Origin: Hydrogenophaga sp. Root209
GTDB taxonomy: Bacteria > Pseudomonadota > Gammaproteobacteria > Burkholderiales > Burkholderiaceae_C
Direction: 5' to 3'
Assembly (NCBI RefSeq): GCF_001428625.1
Contig: NZ_LMIE01000034.1
Span: forward strand, 62,001 to 126,000
Length of the DNA: 64,000 nt
How positions within the stretch are numbered: the first letter of the stretch is position 1; each line of letters starts with the position of its first letter. The position numbers and the translations under genes were made by a program. Below, one piece after another: positions 43,223 to 52,142 of this stretch. The notes under the pieces are model-generated. The model had not been told where the DNA came from, did no database searches, and saw nothing but the letters and a program-made list of their open reading frames with translations.

Positions 43223-43650
43223 TCAACCAAAAAGACGCCCACCTCAAGCCGCAGCCGATGCCGGATTCGGATTCGGAAATCTATTGGCGCGGCATTCAGG
43301 GGGGCAAGCTGCTGCTGCAGCACTGCCCAGCGTGCGACCACGTGCAGCTCTACCAACAGGCGATCTGCCGTGAGTGCGGTAGCGAGCGCCTTGAGCACCG
43401 CGCCTCCAGCGGTCGCGCCAAGGTGCATTCGTTCAGCGTGGTTCACCGGGCGCCCGGGCCGGCCTTCAAACAGGACACGCCCTATGCCGTGCTGCTGGTA
43501 GAACTCGAAGAAGGTCCGCGGATGATCAGCGCCTTCGTCGGTCCAGATCCTTCGGTGGTCACCTTCGACATGGCCGTCGAGCTGGTTTGCGAGCCCGTCG
43601 GTGGCGGTGTGACGCTGCCGCGATTCCGGGCGGCCGGACTTCAAGCGTGA
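43219..43650 (+). CDS. Zn-ribbon OB-fold DUF35 protein
   Basis: A 143-residue protein with an N-terminal helix, a rubredoxin-like zinc ribbon CPACDHVQLYQQAICREC (about residues 36-53) and a C-terminal OB fold (VHSFSVVHRAPGPAFK, TPYAVLLVELEEGPRM). DUF35 proteins are obligate partners of thiolase-like enzymes, for example the aldolase Ltp2 or acyltransferases. The GTG start overlaps the stop of 42020 by 4 nt, strong evidence for a complex of the two. Confidence 0.88.
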   Translation: MINQKDAHLKPQPMPDSDSEIYWRGIQGGKLLLQHCPACDHVQLYQQAICRECGSERLEHRASSGRAKVHSFSVVHRAPGPAFKQDTPYAVLLVELEEGPRMISAFVGPDPSVVTFDMAVELVCEPVGGGVTLPRFRAAGLQA

Positions 43651-43775
43651 AACAGCGTCTTCGCGCGCCTTCTGAGCGTGTCTGAACAAATGATTCAACT
43701 CAATGCGAGATTTAGCTGACCCCATTTCGCTGCGTCGTCCTCCCAGACTGTAGTCGAGGGAGCTCTGACCTGACG

Positions 43776-43988
43776 ATGACCACGGTTGCGCGGCGGGCGA
43801 TTGAGCCCTTGTCAATGCACGATTGGATCGTGGCAATCTTTGCACCGGTCGGCTACAGCAAGACGACATTGATGGGAGGATGGTTTCGCGCTTGCAAAGA
43901 CGCCGACCCCGTGCGGGTGGGCCTCGACGCCTCCTGGCGCGACCAAGTGTTCTTTGCCCGTTTGCAGTCTTGGATCAGAGATCAGTGA
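43776..43988 (+). pseudogene. N-terminal remnant of a LuxR/MalT-type ATP-binding regulator
   Basis: A 70-codon frame with a Walker A segment, FAPVGYSKTTLMGGW, that closely follows the consensus of large MalT-like LuxR regulators (APAGYGKTTLLAQW). It then has VRVGLDASWRDQVFFARLQSW before an early stop. Intact proteins of this class are about 900 residues with a C-terminal HTH, so more than 90 percent is missing. The break lies just before the CoA-transferase gene of the 44-50 kb block. It could be a catabolic activator lost when that block arrived. Similarity is judged by eye from one motif. Confidence 0.5.
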
Positions 43989-43990
43989 AA

Positions 43991-44017
43991 TTCAACAGCA
44001 ATAGGCTCATTGTTGAA
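43991..44017 (-). terminator. Perfect 7-bp inverted repeat at the CoA-transferase 3' end
   Basis: TTCAACA and TGTTGAA flank a 13-base spacer and overlap the stop codon of 44007. On the minus strand the stem is followed by TTTCAC, so a weak terminator is possible. The site also sits at the edge between the regulator remnant and the inserted-looking block, so it could instead be an end feature of that block. Confidence 0.35.
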
Positions 44018-45203
44018 CCGCTGCCTCAGACAACAACGCTCGGATGTGTTCGTCGGAATAGCCAAATTCGCGCAACAGTTCCACCGTGTTCTCCCCCAAT
44101 TTGGGTGCATGGTGCCTCTTTTCCGGTACTGAATGCGACCACTCGGTAGGGATGCTTACATCTAGCATTTCCCCTTCGCTTGGATGAGTGACCTGCTGGA
44201 TGTATCCGGTTTCCGCAAGATGAGGGTCGGCCAGGATGTCGTCAATGCTGTACATGCGTGCTGCGGGAATATCTGCGTGCTCCAGCAGCGCAAGCCACTC
44301 CCCAGTGCTTCGTGTTCGAAAGATTTCGCCGAGAAAGCCGTAGACGTGGTCAATGTGCTCGAGGCGCTTGCCCTGGCTGCTGAAGCGCACGTCCTGCGCA
44401 AATACCTCGGACTTGCCAATGGCATCGAAGAAGCTACGCCAATGCTTGTCGTTGTACACCAGGACGCAGATATGGCCATCGCTTGTCTCGTAGGGTCGGC
44501 GATCACGTGCGAGACTACGTTGATATCCGGAAGGTCCCGTCGACGGTCTATAGAGGTGCCCGGCAAGGTGCTCACCAAGCACTATGGAAAGCATGCCTTC
44601 AAACATGGGCACATCAATCCGCTGTCCAATGCCGGAACGCTCGCGATAGAACAGTGCAGCGGTGATGGCGTTGCACAGTTGCAGACCGACCACGCGGTCG
44701 ACCAATACCATGGGGGCATACCGGGGCGTCTCTCCAGTGGCCTGACCCGTAAGCCAAGGGATGCCGCACATGCCTTGGATGAGATCGTCGTAGGCGGGTT
44801 TTGCGGCGTAGGGGCCACGCTGACTGAATCCGTAGGCGCCAGCGTAGACGATCTTCGGAGACACCTTCTTCAGGTCTTCGTACCCGAGGCCCAGGCGAGC
44901 CATAGCCTGCGGCCGGATGTTGTAGAGCAGCACATCTGAGCTGGCTGCCATGTGCAGCAGCGCGTCGCGACCTGAAGGCTTCTTGAGGTCGAGAACGATG
45001 GAGCGCTTGTTGCGGTTGGTCGTCAGGTAGAAGTGGCCCATGCCAGGATTTCGCATAGGGCCGGCTTGACGCATCACGTCCCCGCCAGGCGGTTCGACCT
45101 TGATCACATCGGCACCCAAGTCAGCCAACTGCTGGCTGGCATATGGGCCCATGATCACACTCGTCAGATCGAGAACGCGAATGCCAGAAAGAGGTCCGCT
45201 CAT
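44007..45203 (-). CDS. Family III CoA-transferase (CaiB/BaiF type)
   Basis: A 398-residue CoA-transferase. MSGPLSGIRVLDLTSVIMG and GADVIKVEPPGGD open the protein, and the active Asp is in MVLVDRVVGL. The chosen ATG at 45203 lies 2 nt after the stop of the Bug receptor gene; a longer frame to 45248 would overlap that gene. Together with the receptor it looks like an uptake-and-activation pair, but the acid is unknown. It is the last gene of the etf-dehydrogenase group. Confidence 0.87.
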   Translation of the reverse strand: MSGPLSGIRVLDLTSVIMGPYASQQLADLGADVIKVEPPGGDVMRQAGPMRNPGMGHFYLTTNRNKRSIVLDLKKPSGRDALLHMAASSDVLLYNIRPQAMARLGLGYEDLKKVSPKIVYAGAYGFSQRGPYAAKPAYDDLIQGMCGIPWLTGQATGETPRYAPMVLVDRVVGLQLCNAITAALFYRERSGIGQRIDVPMFEGMLSIVLGEHLAGHLYRPSTGPSGYQRSLARDRRPYETSDGHICVLVYNDKHWRSFFDAIGKSEVFAQDVRFSSQGKRLEHIDHVYGFLGEIFRTRSTGEWLALLEHADIPAARMYSIDDILADPHLAETGYIQQVTHPSEGEMLDVSIPTEWSHSVPEKRHHAPKLGENTVELLREFGYSDEHIRALLSEAAVQQ

Positions 45204-45205
45204 TT

Positions 45206-46192
45206 TCAATCGACTTTCGCGCCGGAGAGTTTGACGACCTTTCCCCACTTGTCATACTCGATGTTCATGAAGGACTTGAACTCGGTGGGGGGCAAGGTCC
45301 ATGCCTCGTAGGCCATGCCACGAATGGCCTGCTGAAGTTCTGGGGTCTGCATCGCTTTGAGAGCGGCCTGATACAGCCGGTCGACGACGGGTTGGGGGAG
45401 TTTGGCAGGGGCCACCAGACCGAACCACAGGTCGCTACCCGCTTCGTCGAAGCCTGGCACACCGGACTCGCGCATGGTGGGCACGTCGGGCAGATAACTG
45501 CTGCGCTTGACACTGGTCACGGCAAGCGGCCTGACATGGCCGGCACGGATTTGAGGCAGCGAGGTGATGGGGATATCGAACATGGCCGAGACGCTGCCGC
45601 CCATGACGTCCACCAGGGCGGGTGCACTGCCCTTATAAGGAATGTGCTCGAGCTTCGCGCCTGTCAACGCTTTGAGCAGCTCTCCGGAGAGGTGGTTGGT
45701 TGCGCCGTTGCCGCCCGATGCGTAGTTGGCCGAAACACCACTACGCTTGGTCCATGCAATGAACTCGGCCAGCGTGTTGGCTGGCACCTTGGGGTTGATG
45801 ACCAGCACGTTGGTGTACGAAACGATGGGAGTGATCGGAGTCAGATCGGTGCGCGGATCGTAGGGGTGGCGTGGGTAGAGGTGTGGATTGATCGCGGTCG
45901 TGCCGGTGTGAGCCATTCCGATGGTGTAGCCGTCGGGTGCTGCCTTGGCCACCCCGTCGATGCCGATGCTGCCTCCGGCCCCTGGGCGGTTGTCCACGAT
46001 GATGGGCTGGCCGAGCACTTCACCCATGCTCTTGGCGAGGGACCGTGCCAGTACGTCGGTCGGCCCGCCTGCAGAGAATGGCACGATCATACGGATGGGC
46101 TTTGATGGGTAGTCCTGCGCAAAGCTCGAAAGAGGGACGGCGAGAAACAGGCCAGAAAGGGTGAGGCCCAGCACGGTTCGAATCGGGGTCAT
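45206..46192 (-). CDS. Tripartite tricarboxylate transporter-type substrate-binding protein (Bug/TctC family)
   Basis: A 328-residue periplasmic receptor. It has a signal peptide (MTPIRTVLGLTLSGLFLAV, then SFA-Q) and the family start YPSKPIRMIVPFSAGGPTD, with PGAGGSIG soon after. Such receptors bind mono-, di- or tricarboxylates. No TctA or TctB membrane genes are in the window, so it must use permeases encoded elsewhere or act in sensing. ATG 46192 is chosen because AGGAGA lies 8 nt upstream. Confidence 0.88.
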   Translation of the reverse strand: MTPIRTVLGLTLSGLFLAVPLSSFAQDYPSKPIRMIVPFSAGGPTDVLARSLAKSMGEVLGQPIIVDNRPGAGGSIGIDGVAKAAPDGYTIGMAHTGTTAINPHLYPRHPYDPRTDLTPITPIVSYTNVLVINPKVPANTLAEFIAWTKRSGVSANYASGGNGATNHLSGELLKALTGAKLEHIPYKGSAPALVDVMGGSVSAMFDIPITSLPQIRAGHVRPLAVTSVKRSSYLPDVPTMRESGVPGFDEAGSDLWFGLVAPAKLPQPVVDRLYQAALKAMQTPELQQAIRGMAYEAWTLPPTEFKSFMNIEYDKWGKVVKLSGAKVD

Positions 46193-46295
46193 TGTCTTGT
46201 CTCCTAGGGTTATGGTCTTGTCGCGGCGAATCAAGGTTATGGGCTTCTTTCATGTGCTCATGAATTCGCCCTCCTGTTGGTGTTGCGTGTGATCC

Positions 46296-47444
46296 TCAGG
46301 CGTGCTCGCGGAGCAGTTCGCGCGCGATGATGAGCTGCATGATCTGGCTGCTTCCCTCGTAGATGCGAAGCAGGCGCGCGTCGCGGTAAAGGCGCTCGAT
46401 GGCGTATTCCTTGATGTAGCCATTGCCTCCGTGCACCTGCAGCATGCGGTCGGCGATGCGGCCTGCCGCCTCGGTCGCGTAGTACTTGCAGCATGCGGCC
46501 TCCTTGGTGGTCTTCTTTCCAGCATCTTTCTCCCGCGAGGCCTTCTCGACCATGGCGCGCGCAGCGAACAGCTCGGTTTGACTCTCAGCCAGCATGGACT
46601 GGATCATCTGGAAATTGGCAATGGGCTGGCCGAACTGCTTGCGCTCCATCGCGTAGCGCGTTCCTTCGTCAAGAAGGCGCTCGCACAGTCCGGTGGCCAC
46701 TGCGGCCATGTGCAGCCGTGCGTGGTCCAGCGACATCATCGCGTTGCGAAATCCCGTGCCTTCCGCGCCGAGCAAGGCGCTGGCAGGAACACGGCAGTTC
46801 TCGAAGATCACGTCGGACTCATGAGAGCCCGCGAACCCCATCTTCTTGTACGGCTTGGCCACAGTGATGCCGGGTGTGTCACGATCGACCAGAAAAGCGG
46901 AGATACCCTTCGAACCGACCTCCTTCGGAGCCGTGCGCGCGAAGACGGTGAACACGCCGGCATGGATGGCGTTGGTGATGAAGCGCTTGGTGCCGTTGAT
47001 GACGTAGTGATTGCCATCGCGCACAGCTTTGGTGATCAGAGCAGCGGAATCGGAGCCGGAGTCGGGTTCGGTGAGACAGAAGGACGCCATCATCTCGCCG
47101 GTCGCGAGTTTGGGCAGGTACTTTCGCTTCTGCTCTTCGGTACCATCGTTGACGATGCCCAACGTGCCCACGCCATTGGTGGTGCCGAAGTAGGAGCGGA
47201 AGGCGGGCTGCGCGTAGGCGATTTCGAAAACGAGGCTTGCCTCCTCGAACATGCTGAGGCCGAGGCCCCCGTATTCCTCGGGGATGGTCATGCCGAAGAG
47301 GCCGAGTTCCCGCAGGCCCTTCACCACGTGGGGGGGAATCTCCTGCGTCTCCTCCACCACCGTCTCGGCGGGTAGAAGCACCTCGCGCGTGAAGCGGCGG
47401 GCGGCATCGATGAGAAGCTCGAGTGTCTGTTCGCGTTCTGTCAT
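46296..47444 (-). CDS. Acyl-CoA dehydrogenase
   Basis: A 382-residue dehydrogenase with the orthodox C-terminal catalytic Glu (RIYEGSSQIMQL). Flavin segment FCLTEPDSGSDSAAL and ITNAIHAGVFTVFART are standard, as is the QVHGGNGYIKEYAIERLYRDAR block near the C-terminus. It lies 44 nt after etfA, so the operon pairs an electron donor with its acceptor. Such ACAD-etfA-etfB groups are common in Burkholderiales, and may serve general short- or branched-chain acyl-CoA oxidation. Confidence 0.9.
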   Translation of the reverse strand: MTEREQTLELLIDAARRFTREVLLPAETVVEETQEIPPHVVKGLRELGLFGMTIPEEYGGLGLSMFEEASLVFEIAYAQPAFRSYFGTTNGVGTLGIVNDGTEEQKRKYLPKLATGEMMASFCLTEPDSGSDSAALITKAVRDGNHYVINGTKRFITNAIHAGVFTVFARTAPKEVGSKGISAFLVDRDTPGITVAKPYKKMGFAGSHESDVIFENCRVPASALLGAEGTGFRNAMMSLDHARLHMAAVATGLCERLLDEGTRYAMERKQFGQPIANFQMIQSMLAESQTELFAARAMVEKASREKDAGKKTTKEAACCKYYATEAAGRIADRMLQVHGGNGYIKEYAIERLYRDARLLRIYEGSSQIMQLIIARELLREHA

Positions 47445-47488
47445 GGGTATTTCCGTGGAGTCGTTCGTAAAGAGAGAGGATGTAAATT

Positions 47489-48421
47489 TCAGACCACTTT
47501 GATCAACTCGGGCACGGCCACGAACAGATCGGCCTCCAGGCCGTAGTCGGCCACCGAGAAGATCGGGGCCTCGGGGTCCTTGTTGATCGCCACGATGACC
47601 TTGGAGTCCTTCATGCCGGCCAGGTGCTGGATCGCGCCCGAGATGCCCGCAGCAATGTAGAGCTGCGGGGCCACGATCTTGCCGGTCTGGCCCACCTGCC
47701 AGTCGTTCGGTGCGTAGCCCGCGTCCACCGCGGCGCGGCTCGCTCCGAGTGCTGCGCCCAGCTTGTCGGCCAGCGGCGTCATCACCTCGTTGAACTTCTC
47801 CGCGCTGCCGAGTGCCCGGCCACCGGAGACGATGATCTTGGCCGCCGTGAGCTCGGGGCGGTCGCTCTTGGCGATCTCGCTGCCCATGAATTTGGACTTA
47901 CCGTCGTCGGCGGCTGCTGCTGCCGTTTCCACCGTGGCGCTGCCACCGGTGGCCGCTGCGGGGTCGAATCCCGTGGTGCGCACGGTGATCACGTGCGTGG
48001 CGTCCAGGCCCTGCACCGTGGCAATGGCGTTGCCGGCGTAGATCGGGCGCTCGAAGGTGTCGGCTGCGATGACCTTGGTGATGTCGGAGAGCTGGGCCAC
48101 ATCGATTGCGGCGGCCACACGGGGCGCCACGTTCTTGCCGCTGGCGGTGGCGGGGAACAGGATGTGGCTGTAGTTCGCCGCGATGATCAGCACCTGGGCT
48201 GCCACGTTCTCGGCCAGGCCGTGTTCGAAGCCCGGGGCGTCGGCGTGGATCACCTTGCTCACGCCGGCGATCTGTGCGGCGGCGGCGGCAGCAGCCCCGG
48301 CGTTGTGCCCGGCGATGAGCACATGCACCTCACCACCACATTGGGCAGCGGCGGCAACCGTGTTGAGCGTGGCGCCCTTGATGGAGGCGTTGTTGTGTTC
48401 TGCAATAACGAGTGCGGTCAT
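47489..48421 (-). CDS. etfA: Electron transfer flavoprotein alpha subunit
   Basis: A 310-residue EtfA that carries FAD and collects electrons from acyl-CoA dehydrogenases for ETF-ubiquinone oxidoreductase. The C-terminal FAD-binding domain is fully recognisable: [37 protein letters not shown] and [19 protein letters not shown]. The N-terminus ([19 protein letters not shown]) is also typical. It starts 12 nt after etfB with AAGGAATTC as ribosome binding site. It is the only ETF in the window and may serve the dozen dehydrogenases encoded around it. Confidence 0.96.
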   Translation of the reverse strand: MTALVIAEHNNASIKGATLNTVAAAAQCGGEVHVLIAGHNAGAAAAAAAQIAGVSKVIHADAPGFEHGLAENVAAQVLIIAANYSHILFPATASGKNVAPRVAAAIDVAQLSDITKVIAADTFERPIYAGNAIATVQGLDATHVITVRTTGFDPAAATGGSATVETAAAAADDGKSKFMGSEIAKSDRPELTAAKIIVSGGRALGSAEKFNEVMTPLADKLGAALGASRAAVDAGYAPNDWQVGQTGKIVAPQLYIAAGISGAIQHLAGMKDSKVIVAINKDPEAPIFSVADYGLEADLFVAVPELIKVV

Positions 48422-48433
48422 GACATGAATTCC

Positions 48434-49183
48434 TTAAATGACTTTGGCTTCGTTCTTCAGCTTGTCCACCAGGGCTGCCACATCGGCCACCTTGATGCCC
48501 GCACCGCGCTTGGGCGGCTCGCTGACCTTGAGCGTCTTGATGCGCGGGCTCACGTCCACACCGAGGTCTTCGGGCTTGAGGATGTCCAGCGTCTTCTTCT
48601 TGGCCTTCATGATCTTGGGCAGCGTCACGTAACGCGGCTCGTTCAAACGAAGGTCGGTGGTGATGATGGCGGGCAGCGCGATGGAGAGCGTCTCCAGGCC
48701 ACCGTCGACTTCGCGCGTGACGGTGGCTCTACCGTCAGCGACTTCCACCTTGCTGGCGAAGGTGGCTTGTGGCAGGCCGGCGAGCGCGGCCAGCATCTGG
48801 CCGGTCTGGTTGCAGTCGTCGTCGATCGCCTGTTTGCCCAGGATGATGAGACCGGGTTGCTCCTTGTCCACCAGGGCCTTCAAGAGCTTGGCCACGGCCA
48901 GGGGCTGCAGCTCCAAGTTGGTCTCCACCAGGATGGCGCGGTCCGCACCAATGGCCATGGCGGTGCGCAGGGTTTCCTGGCACTGGGTGACACCGCAGGA
49001 GACGGCGATCACCTCGGTGACCACGCCTTTCTCTCTCAGGCGCACGGCTTCTTCCACCGCGATTTCGTCAAACGGGTTCATGCTCATCTTGACGTTGGCG
49101 ATGTCCACGCCACTGCCGTCGCTCTTCACGCGCACCTTGACGTTGTAATCCACCACGCGTTTGACGGGGACGATAACCTTCAT
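48434..49183 (-). CDS. etfB: Electron transfer flavoprotein beta subunit
   Basis: A 249-residue EtfB, the usual length, binding AMP in the Etf heterodimer. Start [17 protein letters not shown] and the signature [15 protein letters not shown] (about residues 35-49) are diagnostic. [18 protein letters not shown] and the recognition loop near [20 protein letters not shown] are present. ATG 49183 follows AGGAGACAACCCAAC. A frame extending upstream to 49582 runs through the divergent regulator and is rejected. No ETF-quinone reductase is in the window. Confidence 0.96.
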   Translation of the reverse strand: MKVIVPVKRVVDYNVKVRVKSDGSGVDIANVKMSMNPFDEIAVEEAVRLREKGVVTEVIAVSCGVTQCQETLRTAMAIGADRAILVETNLELQPLAVAKLLKALVDKEQPGLIILGKQAIDDDCNQTGQMLAALAGLPQATFASKVEVADGRATVTREVDGGLETLSIALPAIITTDLRLNEPRYVTLPKIMKAKKKTLDILKPEDLGVDVSPRIKTLKVSEPPKRGAGIKVADVAALVDKLKNEAKVI

Positions 49184-49235
49184 GTTGGGTTGTCTCCTGT
49201 TGATATGGACTTCACTGTACGAATCGATAGATTCC

Positions 49236-49277
49236 ACGTCAAATACCAAATGAGACGTCAGTGATATCCTTTTGGTA
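49236..49277. promoter_or_regulatory. Inverted and direct repeats in the etfB-lysR divergent promoter
   Basis: TACCAAA (49244-49250) and TTTGGTA (49271-49277) form a perfect inverted repeat with a 20-nt spacer, the right half abutting the lysR ATG. ACGTCA occurs twice, 19 nt apart (49236-49241 and 49255-49260). The spacing fits two helical turns. A divergent LysR gene suggests these are binding sites through which it controls both itself and etfBA, which is inference. Confidence 0.45.
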
Positions 49278-50222
49278 ATGAACTTCCGGCAGATCACCCA
49301 GTTTCTGGCCGTGGTGGAAACGCATAGCTTTCGCAAGGCGGCGGAACGGCTGCACATTGCGCAACCGCCCCTGTCCACGGGCATCCGGCGCTTGGAAGCA
49401 GACCTCGGTGCACCACTTTTCGAGCGCAGCAAGCGCGGCGTGCGTCTTACCGACGCAGGTCGTGTCATTCTGGTGGACGCGCAGCAGATTGCCTTCCATG
49501 CTGAGCAGTTACGCAGCGCTGTCGTCGCTCTGCGTAACGGCGTTGGCGGGCGATTGCGCATTGGCTTTGTAGGCTCCGCCACCTATGCGATGCTGCCACG
49601 CGTACTGCCGCTTTTTCGCGAGCGCTACCCGAATGTGGTGCTCGACTTGCGCGAAGGCACGACCACACAGATACTTCGCGACCTGGAGGCTGGTGCGCTG
49701 GACCTAGGGCTCGTTCGATACCCCGTGGCAGAAGCCACACCGATCGAAATCAGACCGGTGGAATGGGACAGGCTGGTGGTCGCCTTGCCGATGCACCATC
49801 CGCTGACCCGGCGCAAACGCGTGGCGCTATCGGACTTGGCCAATGAAGCTTTCATCATGTACTCAGCGTCGAGCGCGGTAAACCTTAGAGCACAGGTGAT
49901 GCTGGTCTGCCAGACCGCTGGCTTTACTCCCCGGGTCACGCAGGAAGCCGTGCAGGTTCAGACGTTGGTCAGTCTTGTGGAAAGCGGCATCGGGGTGGCA
50001 TTGGTCCCTGCAGCATGCAGCACAGGTTCCACCAGGCGAGTGGAGTTTCGCGATGTGTCGTCAGAAGCATCGCTCGCGGTAGCGCTCGGCGTGGCAATGC
50101 AGCCGAGCGCCGACGGTAGCGCTGCACAGCGTTTCCGGCAGATGTTGGAAGAGAACCCTCCTCAAAACGGTGACACTGTTCTTTTGCGTCGCCGAAAGCC
50201 AGTTCCGCGCGGATCACTTTGA
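49278..50222 (+). CDS. LysR family transcriptional regulator
   Basis: A 314-residue LysR-type regulator. The N-terminal winged HTH is typical ([38 protein letters not shown]), followed by an effector domain with [24 protein letters not shown] 49278 begins the domain; a TTG two codons earlier is in frame but unsupported. It is divergent from etfBA, 94 nt away, and probably regulates that operon. Its stop lies within about 5 nt of where bioA similarity begins on the other strand, so its last residues ([10 protein letters not shown]) may come from junction sequence. Confidence 0.9.
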   Translation: MNFRQITQFLAVVETHSFRKAAERLHIAQPPLSTGIRRLEADLGAPLFERSKRGVRLTDAGRVILVDAQQIAFHAEQLRSAVVALRNGVGGRLRIGFVGSATYAMLPRVLPLFRERYPNVVLDLREGTTTQILRDLEAGALDLGLVRYPVAEATPIEIRPVEWDRLVVALPMHHPLTRRKRVALSDLANEAFIMYSASSAVNLRAQVMLVCQTAGFTPRVTQEAVQVQTLVSLVESGIGVALVPAACSTGSTRRVEFRDVSSEASLAVALGVAMQPSADGSAAQRFRQMLEENPPQNGDTVLLRRRKPVPRGSL

Positions 50223-50226
50223 CGCT

Positions 50227-50568
50227 CTCGGTGGCGCTGGCGCCGTCGCTCCCGTTGAAGGCGTGGCCCAGGCCAGTGAGCGCAGCCAGGCGCTCGGACA
50301 GTTCAACCGCCGGCCCGTGGGTGAAACCAGCCAGCATCACGTGGTCGAGCGTGTGCAACTGATCGATCAGCGCGGTGCGGATGGCGGGGTGGTTGTGCCC
50401 GAACAGGTTGACCCACCAGGAGCTGATCGCATTCAGATGGCACCAGCCTCCGTGGTCGCGCAGCCACACTCCTGGGCCCGCGCCACGGGAATCAGCGGCA
50501 GCGCAGCACCCTCGGACGCGTGCAGCTTCATCTGGGTGCAAGGGGTGCCAAACCCCAGCCGGGCTGCG
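50227..50568 (-). pseudogene. bioA: Truncated, frameshifted adenosylmethionine-8-amino-7-oxononanoate aminotransferase
   Basis: Fragment of BioA, the biotin-pathway aminotransferase. In one frame it reads VWHPCTQMKLHASEG and LPLIPVAR. After a one-base shift near 50473-50485 it continues as GVWLRDHGGW, AISSWWVNLFGHNHPAIR and GHAFNGSDGASATE. Similarity then stops at about 50227, next to the lysR stop. Only about 115 of some 450 residues remain; an in-frame TAG lies seven codons before the first Trp, so the start is lost too. The PLP Lys region is absent. It follows panD and bioB on the same strand, so this was probably a biotin operon. Confidence 0.8.
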
Positions 50569-50603
50569 CTAGCGCCAGGCGTCGTTGGCCGACACAGGTA
50601 GCA

Positions 50604-51020
50604 TCAAAGCTCGGCGCCTAGGGGCAGGATGACCGGATCGCCGGACTGCGGACCGGCGGGCTCGCTGCGGGTCTCGACGATGCGGTTGGCGGCGTCGGGG
50701 AACACCAGCTTCGGCACCGCCTCGTCGAGCTTGTCCTCGTGAACCATGCCAAAGGCCGCGATGATCACCAGGTCGCCCACACTGGCGCGCCGGGCGGCCG
50801 AGCCGTTGAGCGAAATGATGCCGCTGCCGCGCGGCGACTTGATGGCGTAAGTGATGAAACGTTCGCCGTTGTTGACGTTCCAGATGTGCACCTGTTCGTT
50901 GGGGCGGATGTTGCTCGCCTCAAGCAGGTCTTCGTCGATGCCGCAGGACCCTTCGTAGTGCAGCTCGCAGTGGGTGACGGTGGCGCGGTGGATTTTGGAT
51001 TTCAGCAGGGTGCGAAACAT
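50604..51020 (-). CDS. panD: Aspartate 1-decarboxylase
   Basis: A 138-residue pyruvoyl-dependent enzyme making beta-alanine for pantothenate and hence CoA. It starts with [17 protein letters not shown] and has the self-cleavage site in HYEGSCGID (Gly-Ser, about residues 24-25), then [15 protein letters not shown], and [18 protein letters not shown]. The start at ATG 51020 leaves an 11-nt gap after bioB. Its place behind bioB links two cofactor pathways, CoA and biotin, to a CoA- and biotin-intensive catabolic region. Confidence 0.94.
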   Translation of the reverse strand: MFRTLLKSKIHRATVTHCELHYEGSCGIDEDLLEASNIRPNEQVHIWNVNNGERFITYAIKSPRGSGIISLNGSAARRASVGDLVIIAAFGMVHEDKLDEAVPKLVFPDAANRIVETRSEPAGPQSGDPVILPLGAEL

Positions 51021-51031
51021 GGTCGTGGTCC

Positions 51032-52057
51032 TCAGGCGCCCAAAGTGTGGCGCGCATGCAGGCCCAGGCGCTGCATCAGCGCCCGGTCGCGTTCGATGTC
51101 GGGGTTGCCGGTGGTCAGCAGCTTCTCGCCATAAAAGATGGAGTTGGCGCCGGCCGCAAAACACAGGGCCTGCACCGCATCGCTCATCTGCTGGCGCCCG
51201 GCCGACAGGCGCACCCGGGCCCGCGGCATGGTGATGCGGGCGACCGCGATCATGCGCACGAACTCCAGCGGGTCCAGTTCGGCCTGATCGGCCAGCGGCG
51301 TGCCTTCGACCTTGACCAGGTTGTTGATCGGCACCGATTCGGGGTAATCGGGCGCCAGGTTGGCCAGCTGGGCGATCAGCGCCGCACGCTGCACCCGCGT
51401 CTCGCCCATGCCCACGATCCCGCCACTGCAGACCCGGACGCCCGCCCCGCGCACGCGTTGCAGGGTGTCGAGCCGGTCCTGGTAATCGCGCGTGGTGATG
51501 ATGTCGCCGTAAAAGTCGGGGGCGCTGTCCAGGTTGTGGTTGTAGTAGTCGAGCCCGGCGTCGCGCAGGGTTTCGGCGTGGCCCTCGTTGAGCATGCCCA
51601 GGGTGGCGCAGGCCTCCAGGCCCACGTCCTTGACCGCGCGCACCAGCTCGGCCACGGCTTGCACGTCGCGGTCCTTGGGCGCGCGCCAGGCCGCGCCCAT
51701 GCAGAAGCGTGTGGCGCCGGCCGCCTTGGCGCGCACGGCCGCGTCGCGCACCTCTTCCACCGCCATGAGCTTGCTGGCCGCTACGCCGGTGTCGTAGTGC
51801 ACCGACTGCGGGCAGTAGCCACAGTCTTCCGGGCAGCCACCGGTCTTGATCGACAGCAGCGTGGCAAGCTCGACCTCGGTCGGGTCGAAGTGCTCGCGGT
51901 GAACGGTCTGCGCGCGAAACAGAAGCTCGGTAAACGGCTGATCGAACAGCGCCACTACGGCTTCGGTCGACCAGGCTCCCACGCTCGATGCCTCGGCAGT
52001 CTGCGAAGGTGATTGCACCCAGTGAATGGGTTCTTCTCTCAGGATCGTGTCATTCAT
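51032..52057 (-). CDS. bioB: Biotin synthase
   Basis: A 341-residue radical SAM enzyme inserting sulfur into dethiobiotin. The cluster-binding motif is in [15 protein letters not shown] (CxxxCxxC, about residue 66), followed by [15 protein letters not shown] and [13 protein letters not shown]. These are all diagnostic. I start at ATG 52057 ([10 protein letters not shown]); an in-frame extension to 52258 overlaps the upstream lyase gene. It is complete, unlike the adjacent bioA, and would supply the cofactor of the carboxylases at 2-1039 and 23295/28111 if dethiobiotin is available. Confidence 0.96.
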   Translation of the reverse strand: MNDTILREEPIHWVQSPSQTAEASSVGAWSTEAVVALFDQPFTELLFRAQTVHREHFDPTEVELATLLSIKTGGCPEDCGYCPQSVHYDTGVAASKLMAVEEVRDAAVRAKAAGATRFCMGAAWRAPKDRDVQAVAELVRAVKDVGLEACATLGMLNEGHAETLRDAGLDYYNHNLDSAPDFYGDIITTRDYQDRLDTLQRVRGAGVRVCSGGIVGMGETRVQRAALIAQLANLAPDYPESVPINNLVKVEGTPLADQAELDPLEFVRMIAVARITMPRARVRLSAGRQQMSDAVQALCFAAGANSIFYGEKLLTTGNPDIERDRALMQRLGLHARHTLGA

Positions 52058-52142
52058 CGCGCAATACTCCAGTGGTGTCCAGCAAAATTCAATCGATAGA
52101 TCGACGCGGGCGCATCGTGCCTGCAAGGCCAGCCACAGCGCT

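Noticed and set aside
43776-43988. An intact small gene with a Walker A motif
   Set aside because: The P-loop consensus and following sequence match the start of much larger MalT-like regulators; 70 codons cannot form a functional NTPase, so it is listed as a remnant.
47624-49264. A 546-codon open frame on the plus strand
   Set aside because: It lies antisense to etfA and etfB, which are unambiguous; the translation is a low-complexity shadow.
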